The position numbers and the translations under genes are program-made. A model generated the notes under the pieces. That model searched no databases, had not been told where the DNA came from, and saw nothing but the letters and a program-made list of their open reading frames with translations. DNA of 64,000 nucleotides from Scalesia atractyloides (taxonomy: Eukaryota > Streptophyta > Magnoliopsida > Asterales > Asteraceae): positions 40,436,869 to 40,500,868 of the forward strand of contig CAMTDV010000018.1 of the NCBI GenBank assembly GCA_947069175.1, given 5' to 3'. Positions 37,035-49,186 of this stretch are shown here, piece by piece (position 1 is the first letter of the stretch; each line of letters starts with the position of its first letter).

Positions 37035-38600
37035 ATGAGACAGCAACGATGGGTCGAACTCTTGAATGACTACGACTGTGAGATTCGCTACCATCCTGGT
37101 AAAGCGAGAGTCGTAGCCGATGCTCTTGGTCGTAAAGAACGAGTCAAGTTACATTGTGTTCAAGTTCGATCTGATATTCAAAACCGTATCTTTCAAGCTC
37201 AACGAACTTGTGTTACACAAGGTATGATGGGTGATGAATTACCACATCATCTTGAGCTTCAACTTGAAACAAAAGACAATGATTTGTTATATTATCTGAG
37301 CCGTTTGTGGGTTCCAAGTCAAGACAATCTCCGCACGTTGATAATGGTTGAAGCTCATAAGTCTTGCTATTCAATTCATCCAGGTGCAGACAAAATGTAT
37401 AAGGATCTTCGTACTCAGTATTGGTGGTCGGGTATAAAGAAAGACATTGCCTTGTACGTATCTAAATGTCTTACTTGTCTTAAAGTTAAGGCAGAACATC
37501 AATGTCCATCTGGTTTGCTTGAACAACCAGAAATTCCGATTTGGAAATGGGAAAACATTGCAATGGATCTCATTACCAAATTACCGCGTACATCTAGAGG
37601 TCATGATGCCATTTGGGTAATTATTGATCGTCTAACCAAGTCTGCACACTTTATAGCAATCCGTGAGGATTTCCCTGCTGACAAACTTGCTAAGATCTAT
37701 GTGGATGAAATTGTATCTCGTCATGGTGTCCCATTGGACATCATATCTGATCGTGATACTCGATTCTCATCTCATTTATGGAGGACAATGCAATCTGCCA
37801 TGGGAACCAAACTTAACCTGAGCACTGCTTATCATCCTCAAACGGATGGACAGTCTGACAGAACAATCCAGTCACTGGAGGATTTGCTTAGAGCTTGTGT
37901 GATTGACTTTGGTGGTAGTTGGGATTCTCATCTACCTTTGATCGAATTCTTACAACAACAGTTATCATACCTACATTAACATGGCTCCTTTCGAAGCTCT
38001 TTATGGTCGAAAATGTCGTTCACCTGTCTGTTGGAATGAAATTGGTGAATCTCAATTCACTGGACCTGAACTCATTCAAGACACAACAGACAAAGTCAAA
38101 ACAATTCGCGATAATCTCTTGACAGTTAGAAGCCGTCAAAAGAGTTATGCGGACAAACGACGCAAGCCCTTGGAATTCCAAATCGGTGATCATGTCCTAC
38201 TCAAGGTATCCCCTTGGAAAGGCGTGGTTAGATTTGGAAAGAAAGGAAAACTTGCACCTAGATATGTTGGACCATTCAAGATCATTGAGAAAATCGGAAA
38301 AGTGGCCTACAAACTTTATCTACCTCCTGAACTTGGAAATGTTCATCCAACATTCCACGTGTCCAATTTGAAAAAGTGTTTAGCTAATGAAAACCTCCTC
38401 ATCCCTCTTGATGAAATTCGTGTTGATGACACGTTACACTTTGTCGAGAAACCTGTGGAAATTTTGGATCGTGAAGTCAAAAAGCTTAAGCGTAGACGTA
38501 TAATGATTGTTAAAGTTCGCTGAAAGTCCAAACGTGGCCCTGAGTTTACTTGGGAACGAGAGGACCAGATGAAGGCGAAATATCCACATTTATTCTAACA
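37035..38600 (+). pseudogene. Gypsy C copy 2 integrase with chromodomain-like tail
   Basis: A long open segment (37035-37976) has ELLNDYDCEIRYHPGK, an intact HHCC zinc region (HPGADKMYKDL ... CLTCLKVKAEHQ) and the DDE core (MDLITKL, ISDRDTRF, SDRTIQSLE, with Asp where copy 1 has the catalytic Glu). A frameshift at about 37950 precedes the next open segment (37981-38523) with the tail. A stop replaces Trp at 38521-38523, before GPEFTWERED. Confidence 0.88.
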
Positions 38601-38650
38601 AGTTTCCTCTAATTAAATTTCGGGACGAAATTTCCTAAAGTAGGGGAGAC

Positions 38651-41600
38651 TGTGACATCTGTGTATTTTAATCATCGTACTATTCTGCACGATTTTGTAA
38701 TTTTATAATATTGAGTTTTATTCCAAGATTTATGAAATTTCGTATCTTCAATCCATGTTCAAAGTTGACCTTTCAAATCAATTCTGGAAGTGAAATCGCA
38801 AACCGTTACGTAAACATAATCAGTTTAACGCGACGTACACTCTAGAACAATGGCATAAGCTAAACATACCCTAAATACCCTTTACATAACTTAGAAATAA
38901 GTTTTGAGGGCTTCGGTATGGCAAAAACATGCTTATGCAACTTTAGGGGCTATTTTGCAAATTCTGCGAAACTATGCCATTACGCATATTTCCTAATTTG
39001 GAACATATACGCGCATCCAAAAATTTTTGTAATCATTAAAATATAGTATTTTAATGATTGGAATGCAAAAATATCGTTCGTTACACGATTACGGTCATTT
39101 GCGCGTTCGTTACGATTTTTGTCGTAATTAACCGAAAACCGCAACCGTACGACTGAACGAACCGACACACGGACATTTTTGGACACATTTCAAGTTTCCT
39201 AAGCTTTATCGTCTTTATAATGCTTAAAAATGAGGTTAACGGGGATTAAAAGTGCCAAATCACGAAGAAACGAGTTCAGTGGCCTATTCTGCCAACTTTT
39301 GAAAGTTGCTGTCAGCTAAGGGGCTTACGGACCGTAAGCCCATACCCCTTACGGTCTGTAAGGACCCCCCAGCACAGCAGTTTCATGGCAGCTTCTTGTT
39401 TAAGCTCTTGGACACTAAGCAAACGAAATTGCCACACTCCTTCTGGTTTCAACACCTCATTATACACTTGTAATGATCCTAGATCAAGTGCCTAACACTT
39501 GGAATAATCTTGTGCATCATCCAGAAGTATAAATAGACCCTCATTTTCGCTTCACAGCTTTCTCATTTCCATCTTCTTCCTCCCATACTCTTGGAGCTTG
39601 CTCCCATCCTTTTTGGAGGCCTCCTACTGCGTTCTTTGAGATCTTGGGTGTTCCTAAACACAAGTAAGATCTCATCCTTAGTCTTTTTATTTCTTTTAAA
39701 TATTTCAAGCTAAAAGTCAAACATTTGTTTGACTTTCGGCTTTGACCATTAATTGGTCAAGTCAAGGTCCAATTGGACTTTGCAACGTGATCGTAATCAC
39801 GATGGTTATGATCCATAGCGATCATACCTACTGGTTACCACGTTTCCTAGTAAAGGTGACGAGTCAAAGTTTTGGTCAATAACACGCAAAATGTGTATTA
39901 TACGATGGAACTATTTTTGGGTATCAAAAACCTTTGTTTTGATACCAAATCAGTTTTATAAACCTTGTTAAACATGTTTAACATGTCTAACTCGTCACTT
40001 TTAGTTTAGTGCTTGTTTAGGATCGTAAGTCGAGCGGTCTTGACCACCGCTTTGACTTTCGAATCCGACCCGTTTGGCCGATCTTAGGATCCGACCAAAC
40101 TCATATTTGTGACCATAGTTAAACAGGGAATAACCTTCTGAGGTTATACCTTATGGTCACGTCGTTTGGTTAGTATTATGATAGGTCGTTATTATGCCCT
40201 TTATAAATGACCAAAATGCCCTTTTTGCACATAAATTCATTTTAAGCATATGTGACTAAAGTTTTGACATATAAACTGATATTAAAACATTATTAAACAT
40301 GTTTGAGCATTTAAGACTTATCATAGGACATGTTTAACCAACCGATCAAGCGTTTACGCAAATGACACTTTAAACTACCTTAACGGGTCATTAAGAGTTA
40401 AAAGCACTTAGGATCACTTCCAAATCAGAATGTTGAGTTTATAAAATCATACCATATGAGTTCCAACACTCATTTTATTTATAAGCCATCATTCTATCCA
40501 ATACGCCGATTAAAGTCCCGATTTATTAACATAGTTATCCGATCTTATGACCCATTTGATTCCTCAGACTCTTGCACTTTATTATTTTTCTTGAACAAGG
40601 ATACTTTTGCAACCCCAATTGAGTACATAGACCCCTCTTTTATAATTTTCAGATATTTTGGGGTGAAACACATGTGCCTACTCGATACTTTCATGTTTTC
40701 ACGTATTTATGACATATACTTGCTATGTTCATCTAGTACATATATAGTACATGATTTCAATTATGTTTTGCTATGTATGTTGACTGAGCATGCTAGCACA
40801 TTGATTTCAAAGACATCTTTTGCGGCATATGTTGACTTAGCATATGAGCACATTGATTTACATTACATTTTGCTATGTATGTTGACTTAGCATGCTAGCA
40901 CATCGATTTTATGGACATTTCTACTTCGTATGTTAACTTAGCATACCTAGTACATGGTTTAAAGACATTTTTCATGACATCGCTTACATTGACTATGACA
41001 TTTGGTTTGTTTAACGGGACATAATACATTCATTAACATTAATCACGCCGCCCGGTAGTATGTAATGGTACCATAGGACTTGACAAATCCTGTTCCCCGC
41101 TTCCTAGGTTTGTTTGGAAGTAGGGAATGACAGAATCCGAATACATTTTTGATAAACCTTTGGCTTGATAAGGGTTTATCCGACAGTCTCAAGGCTTCAA
41201 TGTATGCGATAAACATAACTACATAAATGTTCATATCAAATAAAGCATTGGTTTTGCAAAACATGACTTTGATTTAAACTTTGGTTTATTCAAGACATTG
41301 CTTTGTACATGACGTTTGGTTATACAAGACATTTGGTTATACATGACAATTGACATTTGTTAGACAAGACATTTTTGGTGGTCATTTGATAAGTGATTTA
41401 AATAACGAGATGTGTGTAATATGATAAAACCATGGTGGATACGCCGCTGTTACTTCCTATATATAAGTGCTTTTATGATATTACATATCGTAGCGTTATT
41501 TAAACCGCTTAGACAAAGACAAATACATGACACATTTGGTACGAAAGCATTTTTCACAAGACATTGTTTTACAAATGACATATTTTATTCAATTCATTTG

Positions 41601-42055
41601 TCATCCGGTTAATAACTTAACCTTACATCCTTCTTTTAAATCATTTGTTTTTCATATTGATTTTCATATGATTTTATAAAAGAAAACATTTTATAAGGTT
41701 CATGACTACTTTTCGTTAAACTATTACTTTAACTTCAAGTTATGAATCCTTATCAACAAAACCTATGTATCTCACAGGAATTTTTATGCTGACGTGCCTA
41801 TTTTCACATGTGTTTCAGGAGCTAATGCTTAAGGTTGATTCATGCGACACTTAGGCGGACTTGGGCTTTAGTGACTTCAAATCAAGCAAGACAAATAGAT
41901 TTACGTTATATTTCTGTTAAATTCCAGACAATGTAAACAATTTGGATCAATAATACAAAACTTTAATTACCATGGTTGTTGAAACAATACTTCTGTAACT
42001 CCACTCCCCGACGTTTCCGCCGCAGTTTGTTGTTTTACGCGGTCAGGGTGTGACA
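38651..42055 (+). repeat. Gypsy C LTR3
   Basis: 3405 bp. The paired dyad is at 39324-39362, with one mismatch in its second half, and TATAAATA is at 39528-39535. It ends at the GTTTA duplication. Confidence 0.95.
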
Positions 42056-42060
42056 GTTTA

Positions 42061-43226
42061 TGGTGGTGTTGAGGGGCCGAGATCAATAGAGAGCCAAAGG
42101 GGTTCTTTGGTTTGATTTTCTTGAAATGAAGGTTGATGGAAATGATATGATAGGAAGGATGGTCTTATAAGCATACTCTTCATTAGTCAAACCAACTCCC
42201 TCATAGGCCATTCCTTCTTTTCCCTTGAAGATTTCAAAAGATGGTGAGACCAAGGGGCCCACTATAACTGTCTAAGGGGGGGGGGGGGGTTTAAAGTTCC
42301 ACTTTTTTTGTAAAAGTCTTAACTTTGTAGATATTTTGAGGTTTAAGCAAAGTACGGTTATTAGGGGTTTAAGTAAATCATGAGGGAGGTAATTAGGGAT
42401 TAGGACTTGAATTATTGTTAACCAGTTCACTTGACTAGGAGAAATAGTGTTTAACTAGTTTAAGTGGTTCCCGGTTAAGCGTCGGTTTACTAACAAAGCT
42501 TTTATGTCGTACCGACAAGGATTTTCCACAAGTTATAAATTTACATCCCAAAGATTTATGAAGTAATTTGGAGTCCCAAAATAAGCTTAACTAGTTCACT
42601 AGCTTCTTCGTTTGGTTGTTAAGGTGTCGGAAATACCGCTTACTAGCTCGTCGGTTCGCTAACAGAATAGTTATGTCTATAGCGATATAATTCTAGAAGC
42701 TTATAATTTTGGGCATTCCATTGATATCCTTAAAATATTTTAGTGTGTTTTTCATCGTTTGTCATAATTCTGGAGGTCCATAATTGTCGAATTATTATTA
42801 CGGACGAATTAAAATTGTTAAATTTTTAGCCGATCGGACGATGCTATAATTAGGGCGTTGGACCAGTAGGTTGTGTAATGTTATAGGACTTATTCCCACA
42901 TTAGTGTTTTCATATGTATGGACTCATTTATGGCATTCATATGCCTTGATTCGTAGTTATGTTCTGTTCAGCGGTTGCTGGCATGAATAGTGCAACCGTG
43001 AATAGTGCACCCACCACTCTCTACAAACACTTTTAGGACATATTTTTAATTGTTTCGCGTTGTAACGGAACCCAATGAATGTTATATCATGTTTTTCTTG
43101 TCCTAATACTTGTTATATGCCGTACGACTCAGTTACGTAATTTAATTACGTTTAAATGCATGAGATTAGAAAATAAAATAGGTGATTAGATTGTACGAAA
43201 TTACCGGTTATTTGTCGTTTTTCACA
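42061..43226 (-). repeat. Gypsy B 5' LTR, right piece
   Basis: Continues from 21744 after element C and matches 12520-13690. It starts TGGTGGTGTTGAGGGGCCG and ends TTTTTCACA, followed by the GTCAA duplication. A G-run near 42277-42290 differs in length from the other LTR. Confidence 0.9.
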
Positions 43227-43231
43227 GTCAA

Positions 43232-44400
43232 GACTTGTTAGTCTTACCAGAGTGTCTCTAATAGTCCTTGTTGTACTTTCTGATATAGATGGACCTCTAC
43301 TTATTGATAATCTGGTAGACTTTCCTGATGAGTTTGGATTGTATGAGTGTGCTGGTGGAGTTAGATAGGAGTCTAGATTTTTTTCTGATGGATCCACTCC
43401 TGAATCTTCATGATGTGGCCCGTTACTATCAGGTGTACTTGGTGCGTCTTCTTCTAACTTTGGTGGGCTGTCATTTTCTTGAATGAAAAGGTTTGTCCAT
43501 TTGGGATTTTCTGATTCTACTCCTTCCATGTAGGTATTACAGTTACATGGTTAACCTTCCATGAGGTTTACATCTCTACTAACACATATTTTGTTCTTTG
43601 CTGGATCATATAATCTAAATGCCTTTGATCCTTCTTCTATTTCAAGATATACCATAGGCATGCTTCTATCATCTAACTTCTTTTATTGAAGTGGTAATAC
43701 CTTAGCGTATGCAGTGCAGCCAAAAACCTTTAAGTGTTCCAGATTTGGCTTTCTCCTTTCAATGCTTCAGATGGTGTCTTGTTCATCAAGTCTTTCGTTG
43801 GAACCCTGTTTAGTACATATAATGCGTGTTGTACCGCTTCACCCCAAAAATTATGCGGCATGTTCATTGCCTTCAATATACAGCGAGTAGTGGATAACAT
43901 TGTCTTGTTTCTTCTTTTTACTACATTTTGCTGTGGGGAATATGGTGTTGTAAGATGTCTTGCAATGACGTTATCTTTGCAGTAATGGTTGAATTCATTC
44001 GACATGAATTCTCCTCCTTTGTTTTTCCTTAGCATTTTTAACTTGGTTCGTGTCTCCGTCTCCACCTTTTTTTAAAATCCTTGAAAGTTTCCAATGCTTG
44101 ATCCTTGGAAGTTACTAGATATGCCCACATGTAGCAAGTATAATCGTCTAGAAGTAAGAATATAAACTTCTTCAAGCATGTGTTGGTGGGGATATAGGCC
44201 CACACAAATCTCCATAGACTAAATCCAGACGTTTTAAAGATCTGAATTTCGTCTGATTTGGAAATGGTGTTCTACGATGTTTCCCTAATAAGCAAGCGTC
44301 ATAGATTTGACAAGCATGACTTTTTCAAGTGATTTCTTTAATAAGACTAAAGTGTAAATGGCCTAACCTCGCGTGCCAAAACCATGTTAAATCTTCTGTG
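43232..44400 (-). pseudogene. Copia A integrase and linker to RT
   Basis: The segment 44065-43730 gives the integrase core with GGEFMSNEFNHYCKDN and TTPYSPQQN, then ALYVLNRVPTKDLMNKTP. The Asp normally before the GGEF motif is replaced (RKNKGGEF), and the Glu after PQQN is Lys (VKRRN), so two catalytic residues are lost. The segment 43529-43232 is a Ser/Pro/Asp-rich linker that would continue into RT at 9284 without gypsy B. Confidence 0.85.
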
Positions 44401-44639
44401 TTTGATAACAGGAAGATAGGCTTCCGAATCTTCAACTTGACTTTGTATAGCTTGTTCTTCATTCTCCTCTCCTGACTCGCATAAGTAACTTTCTATTTCT
44501 ATCGCGGAGTGTTAGTAGGTATCCGTTCATATTTACTTTGCAACCGATTTATGTGAGTTGTCCGGGGCTCAATTTGTTGCTCTTCAGACTTGGAATGTAA
44601 TCGACTTGAGAAATAATTTTCTGCTCTTGGTTCTGATCG

Positions 44640-44890
44640 CAATATTTAACCTATGCCTTTAATCTCTATGTGCGACCCGTCACCAAAACTTACTTGTCCT
44701 GTCACCTTTTCATCTAATTCTCTAAAATGACTTCTCACACCTGTTATGTTGTTGCTTGCTCTGTTATCTATGTACCATAGACTTTCATCTTTTGTGGCAT
44801 ACCTTGTTGGTTCTATGTGTTCGTTGTTTAGCAGAACCCTTTCTTGAACATTATTTTCATATTGAATTGCCATCAACAACATTGGCTCTT
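44640..44890 (-). pseudogene. Copia A protease
   Basis: An open segment with LWYIDNRASNNITG, where Copia proteases have a D-(S/T)-G active site. Here it is DNR, which should be inactive. It is followed by VSFGDGSHIEIKGIG, typical of the domain. Confidence 0.8.
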
Positions 44891-44959
44891 CTTCTTCCTC
44901 TACAAGATTGGAGTGTTGTTGTACAGTTTCTTTCTAGGGACAGTCTCTCTTAAAGTGTC

Positions 44960-45710
44960 TAAACTTTTGACACTTGAAGAACTAGATCTTGCTTGGGTCT
45001 GTTTGGTTCCTTCCAAACTTCCTCCAATTCCTAGAATTTCCACCTCTAGGCCTGTATGAAGACCCCTCACTCATAGTTCTTTGCTTATCTTAATTGTCTT
45101 GCTAGTTTCCACACGGTTGGTTGAACATGTCACGCTCGTGGTTTCCAAACTGTCTTCCTCTACCAGAATTGTTTTCTTGATGTGTAAACATCAATTTATC
45201 TTGGCTATCTCCTGGGATTCGTTTCTTTAACCTAAGTCCCTCTTCGTACATCTTTAATCTTCCGACTTCTTCTAGCATCATTGTATCCATATTAGAGTAT
45301 TGTCCCATCGAGGAGACAATCTGAGTGAATCTATTTGGCACAACATTTAAGAGTCCATGTAACACCAACTCAAGCTCTGACTTGAGTGTATGCAAACGAG
45401 CCTTTTGTACCTAATCAACGCCAACGTGTCTAGTTTTCAAGTGTTCCAAATTTCCTTTGCAGATTTACAGCTTGCAACTTGCAATACAACATCTTCCGGT
45501 ATGTTGGAACAAATATGCAATTGCCGACTTACCGTTCATTATATCCGGATGTGTATTTTCTAATGGTTCAATCGTTTTCCAAAGTCCATTTGCTTCTAAA
45601 ATTGGTTTGATGTGAACTGCCGAAATTGGGAAAGAGAACTTCCTTCCTTTTGAATTACAATTTGTTGAGTTGGTTCCGTTGTTCCTGACATGAATTCTGA
45701 CCAACGATTT
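44960..45710 (-). pseudogene. Copia A gag
   Basis: The segment 45704-45465 begins MVRIHVRNNGTNSTN and includes ILEANGLWKTIEPLE. The segment 45395-45102 includes HGLLNVVPNRFTQIVSSMGQ and EEVGRLKMYEEGLR, a Copia gag core. A short Gly/Arg-rich part and a probable zinc-knuckle remnant (CQKFRHFKRDC in another frame, near 44965-44935) follow. Several frame breaks. Confidence 0.75.
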
Positions 45711-46043
45711 TCACTTTAACAAAAGTTGCAAACAAACAACCTTACTTTCTTGTTTCTTACAAAAAATCGTGGCCACCAATACGAACACTTGTAAAATTAA
45801 CTTTGACTTTCTTGAATTCAATAAACATTGAAATCCTTAACCCGCGATTTATCCAAAACATGTAATACCGGAAATTATAACTATTTAATTTGCACTAAAC
45901 CCAAAATCGAAACCCTAGATTTCAAATAACCTTGGTTCAAATCCTAAACAAAAAAAAAGCTGAAACTGACTTGCGAACTGAAAAATAAAATTGAAACGTG
46001 ATCGCGAATGACTCTTGCGATTCCTTGATTGCGATGTCTAGAG

Positions 46044-46062
46044 CTTAATGCTCTATACCAAT
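46044..46062 (-). promoter_or_regulatory. Copia A primer-binding site
   Basis: On the minus strand the LTR end CTGGGCAACA is followed by ATTGGTATAGAGC. This is the tRNA-Met-like site with one base missing relative to the usual TGGTATCAGAGC. Confidence 0.75.
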
Positions 46063-46432
46063 TGTTGCCCAGAACTGATCTTTGATCTCTAAAACAAGAA
46101 TAACTTGAATATATAAACTGAATATTTGAATACATGCGATGATTACAATTGAGAAATTTAAACCCTATTTATAAGAAACTAAAAGGTGCGATGTGAATGG
46201 ACGTCTCTCTTCGCGAAGGTTTGTGTCCATTGTACTCAGAGATGAAGCCGCCGAGGTCAACATGTACGTCTCTAGGGAGAGGCGCCTTTTCCTTAAGTGT
46301 AGGTTACAATCTTCCAACTTATCACCTTCGGTCTTCATACTTGCATAACAAACCTATTTACAACTTAGACTATCTATAAACTAATTACACAATAAAACCT
46401 TGTACTTAGGAAGTGTAGGGATTAGAACTTCA
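46063..46432 (-). repeat. Copia A 5' LTR
   Basis: 370 bp, TGTTGCCCAGAACTGATC to AGAACTTCA. Partner of 7303-7672. Confidence 0.9.
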
Positions 46433-46790
46433 TAATAAGAAATGTATGAATACAAACAATTGTGTTCAAGAATTGCAGCAACAAGCACACCAAAAGAAAC
46501 ATGGAAAACTCTACATTTTGAGTTTCAAGGTGATTCAATTCACACATAAAATCCATCACACCATTATAGACGAAGTTGAATTGATTGATGACAGATTAGA
46601 AACTTAGGACAATGAAGAAATGAAAAAGGCAAGATTAATGAAGATCACAAGTGACCAACTCTACATGCTGCTACATCGAAGAAACAGCTTCATGATGTGC
46701 TTACCAAGGCTTTAGGAACTGAACAGTTATCTAAGAGGAAAATTGAGTGTGAGTAAATATTGAATCAATTAGAGGGATTATTGAATATAA
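46433..46790 (+). pseudogene. Copia D: gag and RNase H remnants
   Basis: RIAATSTPKETWKTLHFEFQG at about 46469-46531 resembles a Copia gag core on the plus strand. QLHDVLTKALGTEQLSKRK at about 46687-46743 resembles the end of Copia RNase H. The two lie only about 150 bp apart, so most of pol had already been deleted. With the gag start at 7252-7302 it forms the interrupted host of Copia A. Confidence 0.6.
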
Positions 46791-47283
46791 TTCAAAGTTT
46801 ATATTAGTTTAAATGATTTCGAATATATTTTTCTTGTTTAAATTTTGGTTATTTATTTATTTTTTTTTACATCTATTTTAGTTTATAGGGATTTTTACAT
46901 ATATCTCCTTGCTAAGAGACTTTATTTTATTACATATATACCCAACTCTTTAAATTAATTACATATTTCCTCAACTTACATTTAATTACCAAGTTACCCG
47001 TTTAATAATTATATTTACTGGATTCCTTGGATCGTGAAAAGCAAAACAATATTTTTTTTATGAACGTTTTTTTTTCCAAGCCGATGTCCATTCGATTATA
47101 AAAAACAAGTTGGCTTCGACTGTTTCAATTTTGAATTTCCTCATATGTTGGTGAGTCACTATGGCCGTCTTAGAGAGTGTGCTAGGTGTGCCATTGAACA
47201 AGGCCCGAACAAGGCCCGGAACTTTTTAAAGCCCAAAAAGAAATTCTTTCATTATATTTATATATAAAGTATTTGCAGTCCCA
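46791..47283. other. AT-rich intergenic DNA
   Basis: No coding similarity or clear repeat boundary seen. Runs of T and A only. Confidence 0.5.
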
Positions 47284-47292
47284 ATTGAAACA

Positions 47293-47691
47293 TGGGTTGG
47301 GTTCCGGTACAAAGGATAATCATCATACAAACCGTATGAACAGATCCCAGCACTTAAAAAAATTAATTTAGCATATACTAAAACAATACATACATAAAAA
47401 TAGCACTCTTGAATTATATTAGTACATGAAAATTAATCAAGATAACTGATTTTAGCACATGTGTGAATGATATCAGCACATGTGTGAATGATATCAGCCA
47501 ATTGAAAACAAAAGAAAGATCCAAATAAAGAATTAATTGCTTATTAGCATAATTATAAGGAATTCAAGATAATTAATATTATTTAGATTATCATTTTACC
47601 ATTTATCTATAATTGGTTAGTGCCACATGACACTTTTTGAATTGTTCTTACCGTTTGTATACAAAATGTGGTTTGTATTTGATCCTCCTCC
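47293..47691. mobile_element. Mutator-like MITE
   Basis: A 399-bp non-coding element between two perfect 9-bp copies of ATTGAAACA (47284-47292 and 47692-47700). Its ends are imperfect inverted repeats of about 48 bp. The inner part of the left end reads ATACAAACCGTATGAAC and the right end, reversed, ATACAAACGGTAAGAAC. A 9-bp duplication with long terminal repeats is the mark of Mutator-like elements. A 21-bp direct repeat lies inside (47454-47474 and 47475-47495). Confidence 0.75.
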
Positions 47692-47700
47692 ATTGAAACA

Positions 47701-49183
47701 TTATCATTGTTGTACCTCTAATGGTTCTACGCTTACTTGTCAATACATGTGTCTTTGATTCGAGACATGGCAACAATCTATTTTCTCCTATTTTTGTTCA
47801 TTTGTTCAAGTTAGGGCCATAAAGCCCAAACATATTAAACATATTGAGTTTGTAATCCAATACATATAGATATTTATATTCATTTGAAAGTTTCTTTTTT
47901 ATTTAATTTGTTTTTGTTAGTTTTAATTGTTTTATTTATATTAAAATATTTACTTAAGTTAATTTATTTCTTTATATTAAATTGTTAAATCGTTTGTCTA
48001 TCTTAATTCTTATTATGTGAGGTTCATTTGAGAAGAAAATTAAATTGAGAAGAAAAAGAACAAAAGATACAATTGTAATACATTAAAAAAATTTCTTTTA
48101 TACATTTATTATTATCTTTGACTAATTAATTAGTTATAAAGACTAATATCTTCCACATTAAAATTTTGTCTACACACATTAAAATTTATAACACGTTTTG
48201 AAATTTATTCTACACATATTGAATATCCTACACACCTCGTAATTTATTCTACACTTAAAAAAAAATTCTTTGAAAAAACATATTTTTTTGAAAATAAGTT
48301 ACAAATTTAATGTAGTTAGCTATCAAAAAGGATGACTACCAATTAATAATCTATCTAAGTTTACCATTATACTCTTACACTAATATTAAATACAAAAATT
48401 AAATGAAGTAAAATGAAGTATTTTTATTGGCTGAATTTTTTTTTATAAAAAATATTATTTTAATTTAAACCCTTCACTTCTTATTATCTGTTACTGGAGT
48501 TAACACGTAATTACTTGAAAATACAGGGACCTATTTTCTGTTCGCACAAGGTCCTCCAGGGTATACTAGAGCTCTCGAAGACGGGACTGAGAGTCACCAT
48601 TGCCAGTGCCAACAAATTAACTTTTCATAGTTCTTTAAGTTTTTTTTTTAATCAGGGTGGCATCCAAACTTCAATTACATGTTTATCCTGCATGATTTTT
48701 TTTTTTTTGAAAAAGTACTTAGACGTTACAAATTTAAGGTAGCATCTTACCTTAAATTATTTATTCATTTAATTACAATCTTTAAAAAAACATATTGCAT
48801 AAATACGTGAAAAGCAAATAAAGAGCACATTATTAATAAATGCGTGAACCCAACGCCTACCCTTTCACTATAAAGCAAAAAAATTGTTATGTTAAAAACA
48901 ATTTTGATAACATATAAAACAAAGAATAACCGATCAACGTAATGAAAGATTGCTTATATTGCGTTATGATGCCAAGCTTATGAACCGAAGAAAAATCGAC
49001 AATTTGATATGTTTTAGGCACAAACATGATTTAGTCACATATTTCGTAATACATATACCAACTTTCATGTGGTTGTTTTATATATAATTTTACAACTATA
49101 TATATTGCAAATAAAGAAAGACTACTATATTTCGTTTTAGTTTGCAGATTAAATTTTAGAACATTTATTGAACAAGATTAATA
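47701..49183. other. AT-rich intergenic DNA
   Basis: No gene-like frame. The stretch 48000-48300 has repeated TTATTCTACAC-like words that suggest an unidentified old MITE, but I could not find its ends. Confidence 0.5.
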
Positions 49184-49186
49184 TTA

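Larger units (their letters stand above)
21745..42055 (+). mobile_element. Ty3/gypsy element C: tandem LTR-internal-LTR-internal-LTR array
   Basis: Starts TGTGACATCTGTG at 21745 and ends GGGTGTGACA at 42055, with GTTTA at 21740-21744 and 42056-42060 as target duplication. It holds three LTRs (21745-25105, 30174-33585, 38651-42055) and two internal regions (25106-30173, 33586-38650), all in plus orientation. Each internal region runs primer-binding site, gag, protease, RT, RNase H, integrase with chromodomain-like tail, polypurine tract. The middle LTR serves as 3' LTR of the first copy and 5' LTR of the second. One outer duplication implies one insertion followed by tandem gain of a unit. Confidence 0.95.
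9290..43226 (-). mobile_element. Ty3/gypsy retrotransposon B, inserted in Copia A
   Basis: Begins TGTCACACCCTGG at 9290, ends TTTTTCACA at 43226, and is flanked by GTCAA at 9285-9289 and 43227-43231. The minus-strand order is 5' LTR (right, itself interrupted by C), leader ORF, gag, protease, RT, RNase H, integrase with C-terminal tail, polypurine tract, 3' LTR (left). The domain order (integrase last) and protein style fit a chromovirus, probably Tekay-like; the clade is inference. Deletions in RT and loss of the primer-binding site make it dead. Confidence 0.9.
7303..46432 (-). mobile_element. Copia-type LTR retrotransposon A, split by gypsy B
   Basis: LTRs of 370 bp at 7303-7672 and 46063-46432 face the same way and differ only by scattered bases. 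The minus-strand body is in two parts. Gag, protease, integrase and the integrase-RT linker are at 43232-45710; RT and RNase H are at 7690-9284. The two halves join cleanly across the GTCAA duplication that bounds gypsy B, and RT begins exactly where the linker stops. No clear target duplication flanks A itself (TAAGT left, TAATA right). All enzymatic domains carry disabling changes. Confidence 0.85.
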
